DNA of 56,015 nucleotides from Teredinibacter waterburyi (lineage in GTDB: Bacteria > Pseudomonadota > Gammaproteobacteria > Pseudomonadales > Cellvibrionaceae), in assembly GCF_001922985.1 (NCBI RefSeq), contig NZ_MRUH01000026.1, forward strand, positions 1 to 56,015, written 5' to 3'. The notes beneath the pieces were generated by a model. That model did no database searches. It was given only the letters and a program-made list of their open reading frames with translations, and was not told where the DNA came from. Shown piece by piece: positions 1 through 8,201 of the stretch. The position numbers and the translations under genes were made by a program. Position 1 is the first letter of the stretch. The number at the start of each line of letters is the position of its first letter.

Positions 1-64
1 TTCTACGGATGAGCGGGAATAGATTGCACATCGCTTTAGCGTCTCCAACTCATCTCGCCCACTC

Positions 65-99
65 CAACAATACAAACATTGACAATCTTTGTATTGTTG
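65..99. promoter_or_regulatory. palindromic operator/promoter of the toxin-antitoxin operon
   Basis: Near-perfect 35-bp palindrome centred on position 82. The outer arms are CAACAATACAAA (65-76) and TTTGTATTGTTG (88-99), fully complementary. The core ATTG-A-CAAT (78-86) is also self-complementary; only the 77/87 pair mismatches. A TTGACA -35-like hexamer (79-84) lies in the core, with a weak -10 (TAGCAT, 102-107) 17 bp downstream. Position and shape fit autoregulation by the ParD-like antitoxin, which is how this family is usually controlled. Confidence 0.7.
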
Positions 100-140
100 C
101 CTAGCATAATTTGTATAAATGTCTACCCTTGGAGTTCATT

Positions 141-398
141 ATGCACGTGTCACTGACTAGCGAGCTAGAGTCTCGCGTTAAAGCAAAAGTTGAAAGCGGC
201 CTATACAACAATGCCAGCGAAGTGATCCGCGAAGCACTGCGTTTTATGGACACACACGAAGACTGGATCCACGAAGTGAAATTGGCCCGCCTGCGTGAAC
301 AACTTAAAGTTGGCACTGACCAGCTAGATCGCGGTGAAGGCATTACCATAGAATCAAAATCCGCTTTAGATTCACTGTTCGATGACATTAAGGCTTAA
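141..398 (+). CDS. ParD-like type II antitoxin
   Basis: 85-residue protein. I chose the ATG at 141 because GGAG lies 6 bases upstream; the in-frame ATG at 111 has no ribosome-binding site and adds an uncharacteristic N-terminus. The first 45 residues read as a ribbon-helix-helix DNA-binding fold of the ParD/CopG type (short strand MHVSLTSELESRV, then helices with NNASEVIREALR). The acidic C-terminus would wrap the toxin. The stop is 5 bases before the toxin start, so the two genes are co-transcribed and probably translationally coupled. Expected role: neutralise the downstream ParE-like toxin and repress the shared promoter through the palindrome at 65-99. Confidence 0.88.
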   Translation: MHVSLTSELESRVKAKVESGLYNNASEVIREALRFMDTHEDWIHEVKLARLREQLKVGTDQLDRGEGITIESKSALDSLFDDIKA

Positions 399-403
399 AC
401 CAC

Positions 404-703
404 GTGCCAGCACACCAGCTCGTTATAGCCCCTGCCGCCAAAACAGATCTAAAAGATATCTACCAGTATGGGCTGCGGCAATGGGGACAAACCCAGTCCG
501 AAAGTTACCTTGAGAGTATAAAAGAACAGTTCTGGGCCCTTACCGAACAAGCCCTGATCGGCGTAGATCGCTCTGAACTCCTATCAGGCGCCAGAAGCCT
601 GCCTATTGAGAGCCATACCCTGTTTTACAGAGTCACGCCTGAAACGGTAGAAATTATCCGCGTACTACACGGCCGCCAAGACCCGCAGCGACACTTAAAA
701 TAG
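404..703 (+). CDS. ParE/RelE-superfamily toxin
   Basis: 99-residue protein starting with GTG at 404. It has the ParE/RelE layout: N-terminal beta strand (LVIAPAAKTDLKDI), a two-helix hairpin with YGLRQWG, then the C-terminal sheet with LFYRV and the hallmark IIRVLHGRQDP strand. ParE members inhibit DNA gyrase and RelE members cleave mRNA; the pairing with a ParD-type antitoxin favours ParE, but the target cannot be proved from sequence. It forms an operon with the antitoxin and is followed by an intrinsic terminator at 782-813. Confidence 0.88.
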   Translation: MPAHQLVIAPAAKTDLKDIYQYGLRQWGQTQSESYLESIKEQFWALTEQALIGVDRSELLSGARSLPIESHTLFYRVTPETVEIIRVLHGRQDPQRHLK

Positions 704-781
704 CTCAACAACCATCAATACCTAGCAGAAACTGAGCGAGTTCCGAACGACTTTTCATATTGATAATTGCCACCAAATACG

Positions 782-813
782 AAACCCCAACTGTTATCAG
801 TTGGGGTTTTTTA
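782..813 (+). terminator. intrinsic terminator after the toxin gene
   Basis: Perfect 12-bp stem AAACCCCAACTG (782-793) and its complement (798-809), a 4-base loop TTAT, then a T-rich run. It lies 79 bases past the toxin stop. Confidence 0.85.
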
Positions 814-959
814 TTGCCTGCAACCCGCGCTACAGCCCTTGTGCGGCAAGAGTTTACGGACTTCGCGTCATTTCTAATCTCGGACTATTTGAGGCATATA
901 TTCTCTGAATTGCCGACAAAATGTCTGGAACATTTTGTGCCGCCTCGCGCCCGTAGGGG

Positions 960-979
960 TTAAGCCACGGATGGCTTAA
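960..979. repeat. short perfect hairpin (REP-like)
   Basis: TTAAGCCA (960-967), loop CGGA, TGGCTTAA (972-979). It has no T tract, so it is unlikely to be a terminator. It may be a REP-type intergenic palindrome; the rest of 814-1227 holds no recognisable gene. Confidence 0.4.
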
Positions 980-983
980 CGTA

Positions 984-1070
984 CATACTCTCTGTGCCTC
1001 TCCCTGCCTCACAAGACCCAAGTCCATGACCAGAGAATAGAGAACCCTTTAAGATCAGTAGCTTATTATC
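984..1070 (+). repeat. dispersed intergenic repeat, copy 1
   Basis: Shares ATACTCTCTG near its left end and, about 30 bases on, the block AAGTCCATGACCA followed by imperfectly matching sequence through CCCTTTAAGATCAGTA, with the element at 7951-8030 in the same orientation. The two copies flank the giant lipoprotein gene and the helicase remnant. Neither copy overlaps a supported gene. Confidence 0.5.
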
Positions 1071-1233
1071 GGACCGAGGAAAGGAGTTTGATTGGTAAAT
1101 TGGGTAGGTGGAGGAAGTACCAAAACTAGTGCTCACTTTGCCATTGGATCAAACTAGGATTGATCCATGTACTTATTGCACTAGTTTGACAGTTTTTACC
1201 AGCCGTTAGATGGCCATGGGTAAATGAGGCGTA

Positions 1234-1425
1234 ATCAAGAACGATGAAATACTGACAATTAAAGAAGTCGCCGATTTTTTGAAGGTCAATGAACGTACCG
1301 TTTACCGTCTAGCCGCTGCCAAGAAAATACCCGCTTTCAAAGTGGGCAATGCTTGGCGTTTTAAAAAGCACGATATTGAAACGTGGATTGCCCAACAAAC
1401 CAAAGAAACCGGGGGCGAAAAATGA
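1234..1425 (+). pseudogene. excisionase-type HTH DNA-binding protein, start codon lost
   Basis: The reading frame to the TGA at 1423-1425 encodes a classic helix-turn-helix domain of the excisionase/HTH_17 family: LTIKEVADFLKVNERTVYRL, then IPAFKVGNAWRFKKHDIETW. No ATG, GTG or TTG lies between the in-frame stop at 1225 and the domain; the codons there are GGC GTA ATC AAG AAC. An ATC start or a GTG mutated to GTA are the options. The stop overlaps the ATG of the helicase fragment (ATGA at 1422-1425), the usual coupled arrangement of this HTH gene with an SNF2-type helicase. It probably once regulated or partnered that helicase. Confidence 0.65.
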
Positions 1426-1742
1426 TTTCACCCTACCACGCCAAATACTACGCCCACGAGCTCACCTACCTTCACGCGGCAGACAGTGTGGATCGGCTCT
1501 CACAGTCACTGTTCGATGCAACGGTAGATTTGAATCCTCATCAGATTGAAGCAGCACTTTTTTCATTGCGAAACCCCTTCCAGCAAGGTGTATTACTGGC
1601 GGATGAGGTCGGTCTTGGCAAAACCATTGAAGCCGCTCTCGTCCTTTGTCAGCACTCGGCGGAACGCCGACGTCGTTTGGTGATCGTTTGCCCTGCCGCA
1701 TTACGCAAGCAGTGGGCGCAGAAGCTGGCTCACCGCCAATGA
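1422..1742 (+). pseudogene. SNF2/DEAD-type helicase, 5' fragment
   Basis: 106 residues remain of a superfamily-2 helicase normally around a thousand residues long. The fragment contains the Q-like NPHQIEAALF segment, the Walker A region LLADEVGLGKTIEA (motif I) and the motif Ia strand LVIVCPAALRKQWAQ. It then breaks into LAHRQ and a stop, losing the DEAD/DEAH box and the whole C-terminal lobe. The next gene, on the opposite strand, starts 13 bp later. Such HTH-helicase pairs often sit in defence or mobile islands, so this is likely a remnant left by a deletion or by insertion of the neighbouring gene. A functional protein is very unlikely. Confidence 0.75.
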
Positions 1743-1755
1743 GCCAGCTGTTCAG

Positions 1756-4700
1756 TTATTGAAGGGAAATAGATGTGAGAGCACTACCTGAAATATAGAG
1801 CTTTCCGGCACTACTGATACTTAGCTGCCCAGCAGCCTCATAAGTCCAATCGATATCTCTTGTCACTCTGTTAATTGCATATGTCGATGCGTCATCACCA
1901 ACGAAGATGTGAGTTTTGGTAACGACAATATTCGATGTCAAACTGCGGGCTGACCAAATCCAATCCGTTTCACCAGACGCTTCATCTATCGAATAAAGGG
2001 AATTATTTGCTAAAACAAATATCTTCCCGTCAGATGAGGAAGGCTGGCCGTGAAAGCCGCTGCTTAAGTGCTGCCAACTAATCTCACGATTATTCGTGTC
2101 AAATAGTACAAGCGACCCAGATTGCGTAACAACCACATTTTTTGACTGAGTAAGTACCGTTGCCACCCCGACAGAGTAGCCTCCCCAATTTAAATCTGGG
2201 AATTCAACCGCAAATGCCAGCTCACCTGTTAGCTTATCAATCACCTTTAAGTGTGTTGTAAATGCATAAACATATTGATCATCTACCGCGGGCGTGAAGT
2301 CGTCGTATTGAGGCCCTGAGTTAAACCATAACTGCGCTCCACTGACGCCATCAAAACCGTAAGTCCCACCGTAGTATCCACCGGCAATATAAACATCACC
2401 ATCGTGGATGGTAGGCGCCAAATAGCTAGACCACTGATTGCCATAGGACGACTCAAAATTTAATTCTCCGGAAGCGGCGTCGACACTTCGAATAAACGAG
2501 TCTTCATGCCCCCCAGTCTGGAAATACACCTGGCCGTCACTATATGCAGGTGCATTTATCGAGTTAATGTCAGGGTAATTCAAAAACCATTCCGTATCGC
2601 CCGTAAACGCATCAACGGCAAATACCGACTGATAATCACCGTAGTGCGACAGGTTAGATACAAACACCTGTGATTCAGATGCTACTGCCGGAGAAAGCGT
2701 AGTCGCGCCGTCGAAGCTAACTTGCCAATCAAACACAAAATCAAGTTCGTCCAAAATCAACGGGGTATAACCGGTGTGTGAACTATCTCCTTGATACGTT
2801 CCCCACTCAATCGGCAGTGGATAATTAGAGCCCATATTAGGGTCTGTGCCAGCATAGAACTCTTCAAGGTTTGTAAACTGATCACTATCCCAGTCAAGTT
2901 CTGCATCAGTTGGGTCATTTAAATCCAAGCCATTTTCGGCTTCCCACTGATCATGGATGAGGTCTGAATCTGTATCGGCACTAACGGGGGATGAGAGATG
3001 AATAATAATTTCATCATAATCACTTAGACCATCCCCATCTGTGTCACTCAGGCCTGGGTTCGACCCTGCATCATGCTCTTCAAGGTTGGAGAGGCCATCT
3101 TCATCTTTATCATCAGAAGCATCGTCAGCAAGAGGATCTAATGAATACTCCACTTCGTACCCATCTTCCATTAAGTCAGCATCAGAATCTGAAAGTAGCG
3201 GATCGGTTAAGTGAGTTTGTAATTCATCGAAATCAGTGAGGCCATCATCATCTGTATCGTTGATAACTACCGATGTTCCCAACGCTACTTCTTCACCATC
3301 GAACAAACCATCAGAATCGCTATCGGCATTGAGAGGGTCTGAACCATGCGTAAACACTTCATCGCCATCACTTAAACCATCGTTATCGGAATCTGCAATC
3401 GTCGCAGAAGTGCGAGCGGCATACTCTTGAAGGGCCGTTAAGCCATCCTCATCATTATCTGAGCTTGCATCCGCGCTATCATTTCGGTTTAAGTCACTAC
3501 CACCTTCCCACCAGTCTGGCAAACCGTCCGAGTCACTATCCAAGTCCGGCACCAGCGCAATAAAATCAGCGTCAAACGACAATTGCTCTGTACTTACAAA
3601 ATCTTCTGACGTTTTAAAAACCTCACCTGAGCTATTAGAAATATAAATATCGCCATTGGCTCGCAGATCAATATCGTAAACACTGCCCAAAGCATTCAAT
3701 CTTTTTTGTTCCACTGCACTCGAGCTGTAATGAATAATTTCCCCCGACCAAGCTCCGAGAAATAACTCACCACTTTCACTGACAGCGACGCTTCTAGAAT
3801 CATCGACAATCAAAGTGTCAACCACGCTCATACTCGCGGGGTCGTATACATGTAGCGAACTGCCACTAAGTCCGTAGATATAGCCATCAAGACCAATATT
3901 CAGGTCAATAAGCGCAAACGACTCTGTATAACTAACCGAATCATCCTCTAGATCGAAAACTACGATGCCTTGAGTTGAACTCCCGCTAGTAGCCATATTC
4001 GTGGCGTACACCTTACTGCCGATCGCGCCGATACCTCCGTATGAGCTGTTATTAACCGTTGACCAAGCAGGTGCTTGAATATGCCGCCACTCATTACGCT
4101 CTGGAGTATATACGCTTAGTCTCGGCTCAAATGTGCCGTTAAATACAGCAATTTTCCCATCGTCCATCACCACTGCATCTCTAGCGTCCCAGTAATTGTT
4201 TATTCGAGGAATTTCGATAACTCGAATTACGTCTCCATCCAGGTCTACAAAATCAAGGTAGCGACTATCACGCACTGAAACATTACTTACACCGGAATCA
4301 AAAATATTGCGCAGAGGGGAGATGCGTATTGCATCCAAAAAGACCCCACAAGAAGCATCTGAGCTTTCAACCACTATTCGAATATCGTGATAGCCTGACG
4401 GAAGCGTTAAGTTCATTTCTTCCCAATCAAGCTGAGATGGCCAAATTGTCGTTAAAATTTCACCGTTAACACTGATTGAAACCTCTTTATCGTAGGATGA
4501 ATAACAATTTGTTAAGACCGAAATCGAAAGATCCACTGGGACAAAATATTTAGCCCAAGAAATTTCTAGGTCAGAGCCGATATAGAGGCTTCTATCTCCA
4601 ACTAGGGACTCGGAACTACTCAAACTGACCTGGCCCACATCCCCAGTAAGCACCCAGTCAGAAGGAATTTCACTATTTTCAAAAGAAATGGCTATATCAC

Positions 4701-7641
4701 TTACAATCTCGGGAAAAGATGTTTCATCCTGAGGGTCAGTTTCCAATAGAAATTCGTAAAGGTTCTCAACACCGTCGTTATCTGCATCAAACAGAGCATC
4801 GGATGCATATGCACCATCAAGCCCATACTCTACTTCCCAGCTATCCGGCATAGAGTCGCCGTCAGTATCGGAAAGCAGTGGATTAAGAGAATAGGTATTA
4901 AGTTCTTCATCATCGCTCAATCCGTCAGCATCGGTATCTTCCAAGAAGGGGGATGTGCCGGCTATAAATTCTTCAGTATTACTCAAACCATCGTCGTCAC
5001 TATCCAGGCTTGCATCACTGGAGTTCTGGTCATTCAAACCGTGTTGAAGCTCCCACCAATAGGGCAAACCATCTTTATCCGAGTCAACTAAAAGAGGCAC
5101 CACCTCAATCGTCACCCCGCGAGAAAGCGACCGAAACGCAACAATGCCGTTCTCATAGGGTAGAATTTTTTCGTAACGGCTCTCACTTAACTCATATTCG
5201 AATACGGCATCACTTAAATCCGACGAATAACCGACAAGGCTATCGTGTTCCACACCTTGCGTAAGCGCGACACCGATGTTGGAAGTCCAGGCAAAATCCG
5301 TAAATTCAACTTCATTCGAGCCAGGTAATTTAAAGGTAAACCTAGCATCGCCATCAAGAAAGTCGGATACCACAGCAGCACCAGCTACAACCAAAGACTC
5401 GTCTGGAGAAACAGCAATAAATTGAGCATCAAGGCCATTACCCAATGAGTGGCTCAAAGTATTAGAAACGAGCCCTTCGTCATTAAATTGCACTGTATTA
5501 ATATATTGCCAGGATGAGCCCTCAAGACGATAAAAATTACCCGTAGCGGTATATTTATACGCAATTTGCCTATCCCAAGAATCGTAAGTCTCCGTAACTT
5601 GGTCAGATGAATCCAAGGCAATGTAGCGTGTATCGTAGCCGTATTTGGTGATAAGAATTTTATTAGAACCAGCCACAAGAATTTGTTGAATGGCCTCAGA
5701 AAATAAATCAACGATTTCTGATTCATTCACACCACCATGCGCATATTTGAAGAGCGCGCCAGTAGAATAACCCACATATAATTCAGTCTCGTTTAAAACC
5801 CCTAGCGATTCTGGGCTACCATAACCGCCAGCCAGCAGAAGAATAGGGTTTAAATATGTCTGGCTCGCAATATCCCACAAATAGACGGCTTTATTCGCCG
5901 GACTTAACATATATATAACGCCGCCCAGTTCACTTACCTGTGTAATGCTATCTGGGGATACTCTTGAGTTAACATCACAAACGCCCTCGACACCGTGTTC
6001 ACTTAAGTTACAAGCAGAATCTGATGGAAATGCATCTATAACTAAACCAGAAGTACTATCAGCCTCACTAAATCCACTATTCCATTCATCAGGGAATCCG
6101 TCACGATCACTATCTACCGAGGCTGCAATATCTGCTGGAAAATCATCCTCGACGTTTACCACGCCATCGCCATCGATATCATTGCTAACCAAATAAGACA
6201 GGGTGCGTAATGTGGCATCTTCAAAATACAAGATTGAGTAGGTGTCTGGCGTGGAAGAAGGGTAGATACCAACAAGATCGCCTTCTATTTCAAGCGCCTC
6301 AATGATTTGTTTTTCAGACGAGGTGCGGACCAAAGAGAAACTACCCACCTGCTGAGTCAGCAATATAAATCCACCGTCATCCAACCAAGCAGCGAAGTCA
6401 AAACCCAAACCAACAGCACCCTCGTGAACTAGGCTCTCTGCGTTATATATATCCCCCGAGCCAACTAAGACCTGAGATTCATCCGGTGAAACGATGATAG
6501 GTGGGTTATACCTATAATCGCCGTGATAAGGCGTTTCACCGTCGCTATCAATGGTCCCGGTAGCCTGGTTAATATATTCGTAAAGAAGGTCATTTGGGTT
6601 TGAAGTATCCCGAAAAAAATAGACTCTATCTAACGCATCATTCCAAGCGTAAACACTAGAGTAGTGATTCCACTCTACCCAATCTGTCTGTATACCTTGC
6701 TCGTTGAATATATAATGGCTTTCCCATGCGCCACTATTGTCTTGCGCTAAAAGGAAATTTCCAACAGCGGCAAGGCCATCCACTGCCTCAGCCGTGCTTG
6801 CAAAATCCAAGTTAACCGCGAGGGTTAGCGTATCTAAATAGCCAATATTGCCACTTTCGTATCCAACATATACACGCTGGTGGGCCGCCGAAAACACAAG
6901 TTCGTTAATCGAGTCCTCAGGGATATTTAGCGTATCTGTTTCAGCGTAGCTATTCGCGTTGTTATCAAATAAAACAGCAATCTGCGATGTTTCAACAAAA
7001 ATAATCCAACGGTCGCCACCAATAGAAATAATATCTAGATTATCAACGCCCTGCTTACCCAGCCAGGTCGCATAACACTCGACCCCATTGCCTTCAGCGG
7101 ATAGAGCACATGCATCGTGAAGGGGATAGACATCACTGTTGTCGCCCACACCGTCTTGATCGGTATCGGCCCACTCCGAAGCGTCAGTTGGAAATAAATC
7201 AACATCATTCTCCACCCCGTCACCATCGACGTCGGTGTCGGAATTATCACCAAACCCATCGCCATCTAAATCACTCGACTCGGCCGCATCCTCAGGGAAG
7301 ACATCAACGTCATTGTCTACGCCATCTCCATCTCGATCTGGATCAGCGTTATCCCCGATACCATCACCGTCTAGATCAACTTGTTCTGTGGCGTCACGCG
7401 GGAACATATCTTCTGTGTTTAAGGTTCCGTCACCATCGATGTCGGTATCGGAATTATCACCAAGCCCATCGCCATCTAAATCACTAGATTCCAAGGCATT
7501 GTCTGGAAACGCATCTTGAGAGTTTGGAACACCATCCCCATCCCCATCCCTATCAGAGGTTGTGGTAGACCCACCGCCTCCGCCGCACGAAGCTAAAATA
7601 ACAGCTATAAAAATTAAGATTAATAAACGAAAGCTCGGCAC
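1756..7641 (-). CDS. giant lipoprotein with thrombospondin type-3 repeats and PQQ-like propeller
   Basis: 1961 residues; GTG start at 7641 with AGGGAG 6 bases upstream. The N-terminus is a lipoprotein signal ending in the lipobox LASC (Cys19) followed by a Gly run. Residues about 30-165 are tandem Asp-rich DxDGDG calcium-binding repeats (thrombospondin type-3). They are followed by a long beta-propeller-like region, a further calcium-repeat block, a discoidin/CBM-like beta sandwich near residues 1010-1110, a second propeller, many more Ca repeats (motif DSDSDGL, DTDGDGLSD), and a C-terminal PQQ/Kelch-type propeller from about residue 1580 (GDSSHTGYTP, GDTEWFLNYP, GAQLWFNSG). No catalytic motif seen. 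Expected at the outer-membrane surface, calcium-dependent, possibly a binding or adhesion scaffold. Function unknown. Confidence 0.85.
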   Translation of the reverse strand: MPSFRLLILIFIAVILASCGGGGGSTTTSDRDGDGDGVPNSQDAFPDNALESSDLDGDGLGDNSDTDIDGDGTLNTEDMFPRDATEQVDLDGDGIGDNADPDRDGDGVDNDVDVFPEDAAESSDLDGDGFGDNSDTDVDGDGVENDVDLFPTDASEWADTDQDGVGDNSDVYPLHDACALSAEGNGVECYATWLGKQGVDNLDIISIGGDRWIIFVETSQIAVLFDNNANSYAETDTLNIPEDSINELVFSAAHQRVYVGYESGNIGYLDTLTLAVNLDFASTAEAVDGLAAVGNFLLAQDNSGAWESHYIFNEQGIQTDWVEWNHYSSVYAWNDALDRVYFFRDTSNPNDLLYEYINQATGTIDSDGETPYHGDYRYNPPIIVSPDESQVLVGSGDIYNAESLVHEGAVGLGFDFAAWLDDGGFILLTQQVGSFSLVRTSSEKQIIEALEIEGDLVGIYPSSTPDTYSILYFEDATLRTLSYLVSNDIDGDGVVNVEDDFPADIAASVDSDRDGFPDEWNSGFSEADSTSGLVIDAFPSDSACNLSEHGVEGVCDVNSRVSPDSITQVSELGGVIYMLSPANKAVYLWDIASQTYLNPILLLAGGYGSPESLGVLNETELYVGYSTGALFKYAHGGVNESEIVDLFSEAIQQILVAGSNKILITKYGYDTRYIALDSSDQVTETYDSWDRQIAYKYTATGNFYRLEGSSWQYINTVQFNDEGLVSNTLSHSLGNGLDAQFIAVSPDESLVVAGAAVVSDFLDGDARFTFKLPGSNEVEFTDFAWTSNIGVALTQGVEHDSLVGYSSDLSDAVFEYELSESRYEKILPYENGIVAFRSLSRGVTIEVVPLLVDSDKDGLPYWWELQHGLNDQNSSDASLDSDDDGLSNTEEFIAGTSPFLEDTDADGLSDDEELNTYSLNPLLSDTDGDSMPDSWEVEYGLDGAYASDALFDADNDGVENLYEFLLETDPQDETSFPEIVSDIAISFENSEIPSDWVLTGDVGQVSLSSSESLVGDRSLYIGSDLEISWAKYFVPVDLSISVLTNCYSSYDKEVSISVNGEILTTIWPSQLDWEEMNLTLPSGYHDIRIVVESSDASCGVFLDAIRISPLRNIFDSGVSNVSVRDSRYLDFVDLDGDVIRVIEIPRINNYWDARDAVVMDDGKIAVFNGTFEPRLSVYTPERNEWRHIQAPAWSTVNNSSYGGIGAIGSKVYATNMATSGSSTQGIVVFDLEDDSVSYTESFALIDLNIGLDGYIYGLSGSSLHVYDPASMSVVDTLIVDDSRSVAVSESGELFLGAWSGEIIHYSSSAVEQKRLNALGSVYDIDLRANGDIYISNSSGEVFKTSEDFVSTEQLSFDADFIALVPDLDSDSDGLPDWWEGGSDLNRNDSADASSDNDEDGLTALQEYAARTSATIADSDNDGLSDGDEVFTHGSDPLNADSDSDGLFDGEEVALGTSVVINDTDDDGLTDFDELQTHLTDPLLSDSDADLMEDGYEVEYSLDPLADDASDDKDEDGLSNLEEHDAGSNPGLSDTDGDGLSDYDEIIIHLSSPVSADTDSDLIHDQWEAENGLDLNDPTDAELDWDSDQFTNLEEFYAGTDPNMGSNYPLPIEWGTYQGDSSHTGYTPLILDELDFVFDWQVSFDGATTLSPAVASESQVFVSNLSHYGDYQSVFAVDAFTGDTEWFLNYPDINSINAPAYSDGQVYFQTGGHEDSFIRSVDAASGELNFESSYGNQWSSYLAPTIHDGDVYIAGGYYGGTYGFDGVSGAQLWFNSGPQYDDFTPAVDDQYVYAFTTHLKVIDKLTGELAFAVEFPDLNWGGYSVGVATVLTQSKNVVVTQSGSLVLFDTNNREISWQHLSSGFHGQPSSSDGKIFVLANNSLYSIDEASGETDWIWSARSLTSNIVVTKTHIFVGDDASTYAINRVTRDIDWTYEAAGQLSISSAGKLYISGSALTSISLQ
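7215..7490 (-). repeat. near-identical repeats inside the lipoprotein gene
   Basis: A block of about 66 bp at 7215-7280 recurs at 7425-7490 with only a few differences (for example CACCATCGACGTCGG versus CACCATCGATGTCGG). The period is 210 bp, which keeps the frame. It encodes the Asp-rich calcium repeats near the N-terminus and could recombine to change repeat number. Confidence 0.75.
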
Positions 7642-8201
7642 GACAATCTCCCTATCACATTATTGGACTACTTTGACGCCAAATTGTATAAAATCGTCGC
7701 TACCAAAGCACCAACATTTTTATAACCAGGTGAAATATGTTGAGGCTCGACAAAATTAGCAATTCAGGTAGCGCTTTTTAGGACAGGCATCATAAGCCCC
7801 ACGCGCCAGCATAGCGGCGCCGAGATCATAGTGTGGAAATGCGACGAGCTGTAGTCGCCGCCATCATAAATGAATGAATCAATGTAATAACGCAGCGCGC
7901 TTACCCCAATAATGGGTTAAGTCAAAGAATCCTGCTTTTCATATCAGGATAATACTCTCTGATACTGCTTCCACACATCAAAGCCCATGACCACAGATTG
8001 GAGCCCCTTTAAAATCAATAAAGCACTAGGGCGTGTTTTAGGGCAGCAGGTTATCCCCATCACTAAAAACAAATAAGCAAACAAAAACAATTTCTTACAT
8101 ACATTAATGAGCGGCGCGCCAAACGGCGGTAATATTCTGCTAATCATCTAACCGCGTCTAGACTTCGTAAGAGTCTTTTAAGATTTTCAGAGGTGATTGC
8201 G
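7642..8201. other. intergenic region between divergent genes
   Basis: 560 bp between the lipoprotein gene (-) and the chemoreceptor gene (+). It holds the second copy of the dispersed repeat (7951-8030). A minus-strand frame of 67 codons at 7944-8147 overlaps that repeat and has no ribosome-binding site or recognised domain. No clear promoter or RNA was identified. Confidence 0.5.
7951..8030 (+). repeat. dispersed intergenic repeat, copy 2
   Basis: Matches 984-1070 in the same orientation: ATACTCTCTG, then AAGCCCATGACCA and CCCTTTAAAATCAATA after a spacer of similar length. Over the best 42 bases I count roughly three quarters identity with one gap. Confidence 0.5.

Noticed and set aside
7110-7519. 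Plus-strand frames opposite the calcium repeats
   Set aside because: Repetitive His/Arg or Ser/Pro products mirroring the Asp-rich coding strand; shadows of the lipoprotein gene.
7944-8147. 67-codon minus-strand frame in the intergenic repeat region
   Set aside because: It overlaps the dispersed repeat, which is not an intact frame at its other copy (984-1070), and no ribosome-binding site is seen.
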